Source of the DNA: an uncultured Curvibacter sp.
GTDB taxonomy: Bacteria > Pseudomonadota > Gammaproteobacteria > Burkholderiales > Burkholderiaceae_C
Length of the DNA: 46,963 bases
Direction: 5' to 3'
NCBI GenBank assembly: GCA_903828535.1
Contig: CAIKMN010000032.1
Location: forward strand, 1 to 46,963
The translations under genes were made by a program, and so were the position numbers. The notes beneath the pieces are model-generated. The model was not told the DNA's origin. It ran no database searches and saw only the letters and a list, made by a program, of their open reading frames with translations. Shown in pieces: positions 46,295 through 46,963 of this stretch (positions are counted from its first letter, which is position 1; each line of letters begins with the position of its first letter).

Positions 46295-46780
46295 TTAGCG
46301 TCCAGCAATGCCGAGTAATTCAATGTCGAAGTGCAAAGTCGCATTCGGCGGAATGACCCCCCCCGCTCCGCGCGTGCCATACGCGATATTGGCCGGGCAG
46401 GTGAGTCTCGCTTTGCCGCCCACCTTCATGAGTTGAACGCCTTCGGTCCAACAAGGAATGACACGGTTCAAAGGAAACTCTGCCGCTTGGCCGTGTTTGT
46501 AGGAACTGTCGAACTCTTTCCCATCCAAAAAAGTGCCGCGGTAATGCACCTTGACGCTGTCTGTGGCCACCGGAGAGGCGCCGGTGCCTTCTTTGACCGA
46601 TTCAAACACCAAACCCGACGCCGTGGTGACGGGCGCCTTGGCTTGGGCGGCCCCTGGAGGGGTTTGCGCTGAAGCCGAAAAGGGCATCCAAGCCATGACA
46701 GCCGCCATGGCCAGCGTGCGTTTGAAAATGGGTTTCGAGATGGGTTTCGAGATGGGTTTCATGTGCCGTGTTAATTTCAT
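46295..46780 (-). CDS. Exported FKBP-type peptidyl-prolyl cis-trans isomerase
   Basis: The 161-residue protein starts at ATG 46780, with AAAAGGA upstream; the longer frame reaches into the next gene and is not real. A signal peptide (about 1-38) has an n-region made of KPIS repeats followed by TLAMAAVMAWMPFSASA. One FKBP domain (about 60-161) follows: VKVHYRGTFLDGKEFDSSY, FPLNRVIPCWTEGVQLM, ANIAYGTRGAGGVIPPNATLHFDIELL. The active-site Trp is present; the usual Gly before it is Cys (VIPCW). It assists proline isomerisation of periplasmic proteins. It follows the acyl-CoA dehydrogenase gene by 13 nt. Confidence 0.93.
   Translation of the reverse strand: MKLTRHMKPISKPISKPIFKRTLAMAAVMAWMPFSASAQTPPGAAQAKAPVTTASGLVFESVKEGTGASPVATDSVKVHYRGTFLDGKEFDSSYKHGQAAEFPLNRVIPCWTEGVQLMKVGGKARLTCPANIAYGTRGAGGVIPPNATLHFDIELLGIAGR
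46728..46761. repeat. 12-bp tandem repeat in the FKBP signal peptide
   Basis: ATGGGTTTCGAG occurs in 2.8 head-to-tail copies. On the minus strand it encodes KPIS-KPIS-KPI just after the start, adding one lysine per copy to the positively charged n-region of the signal peptide. Confidence 0.85.
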
Positions 46781-46793
46781 CAAATGGGTCCTT

Positions 46794-46963
46794 TTAAACC
46801 ATCCGTTTGGCCACTTCTTCCAGCATGACTTCGGTGGCCCCGCCACCGATGGCTTGGATGCGGGCATCGCGGGCCATGCGCTCAATCGGGGTTTCGCGCA
46901 AATAGCCCATGCCACCGTGGAACTGCAAACAATCGTACAGCACCTCGTTCACCAAGGTGCCAC
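46794..46963 (-). CDS. Acyl-CoA dehydrogenase, C-terminal fragment (runs off right edge)
   Basis: The minus-strand frame from 46961 to a TAA at 46794-46796 encodes about 55 residues. These include LQFHGGMGYLRETPIERMARDARIQAIGGGATEVMLEEVAKRM, the C-terminal FAD-binding signature of acyl-CoA dehydrogenases. The rest lies beyond the window. The stop codon is 13 nt before the FKBP start, within its ribosome site region, so the two are likely one transcript. The specific substrate cannot be told. Confidence 0.9.
   Translation of the reverse strand, partial: GTLVNEVLYDCLQFHGGMGYLRETPIERMARDARIQAIGGGATEVMLEEVAKRMV

Overview
The window is an ordinary, very compact stretch of a betaproteobacterial chromosome. 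Gene order and protein signatures point to Burkholderiales, most like Comamonadaceae (Limnohabitans/Rhodoferax type). The evidence is the divergent dnaA-dnaN-gyrB / rpmH-rnpA-yidD-yidC-mnmE block, the metX-metW pair, the ruvBA and phoH-ybeY blocks, and long Comamonadaceae-style GyrB and RnpA proteins. The genus is an inference. I see no insertion sequence, prophage, CRISPR array, rRNA or tRNA.

Layout. (1) 1-10.4 kb: the start of a yhdP-type envelope gene (leftward, cut by the window edge), glnE, a diiron ferritin-like protein, a glutathione transferase, purB, yaeQ, a DUF3717/DUF1289 protein, a small 4-TM membrane protein, a BepA-like M48 protease and moaC. (2) 10.4-20.1 kb: the replication-origin neighbourhood, with gyrB, dnaN and dnaA leftward and rpmH, rnpA, yidD, yidC and mnmE rightward. 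The dnaA-rpmH gap is only about 170 bp and holds one perfect and one near-perfect DnaA box. (3) 20.1-25.1 kb: apt, a Kef-type antiporter, and the Kdo/LPS genes kdsD-kdsC-lptC, ending in a hairpin terminator shared with a convergent RRM RNA-binding protein gene. (4) 25.8-31.8 kb: metX-metW-M20 peptidase coupled by ATGA overlaps, an Atm1-type ABC exporter and a TPR membrane protein. (5) 31.9-36.8 kb: a phospholipase D/cardiolipin-synthase-like protein, DUF2147, a TetR regulator divergent from DUF2252, and a YfcG-like GST. (6) 36.9-41.4 kb: a MidA-family methyltransferase, a pteridine-reductase-like SDR followed by two FolB-domain proteins, ttcA and a histidine phosphatase. (7) 41.4-47 kb: ruvBA, phoH-ybeY, a SulP transporter, an exported FKBP isomerase, and the end of an acyl-CoA dehydrogenase (cut by the right edge).

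How the genes work together: most are housekeeping genes for replication and repair (DnaA, DnaN, GyrB, RuvAB), ribosome/RNA maturation and membrane insertion (RpmH, RnpA, YidC, MnmE, TtcA, YbeY), envelope biogenesis (YhdP, BepA-like, KdsD/KdsC/LptC), nitrogen control (GlnE), purine synthesis and salvage (PurB, Apt), methionine (MetXW) and pterins (FolM-like SDR plus two FolB). Genes are packed tightly: many 1-4 nt start/stop overlaps and several 30 nt-scale overlaps between convergent or staggered genes.

I did not find a convincing new multi-gene system. The best unexplained signals are: an 8-bp perfect inverted repeat that would bury the Shine-Dalgarno of the RRM protein gene (candidate RNA thermometer or switch); the FolM-like/FolB/FolB cluster; -10-like hexamers placed 5-6 nt before start codons (possible leaderless mRNAs); the very small origin region; and the DUF2252/TetR divergent pair. 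Everything was read by eye; no alignment, folding or database search was run.
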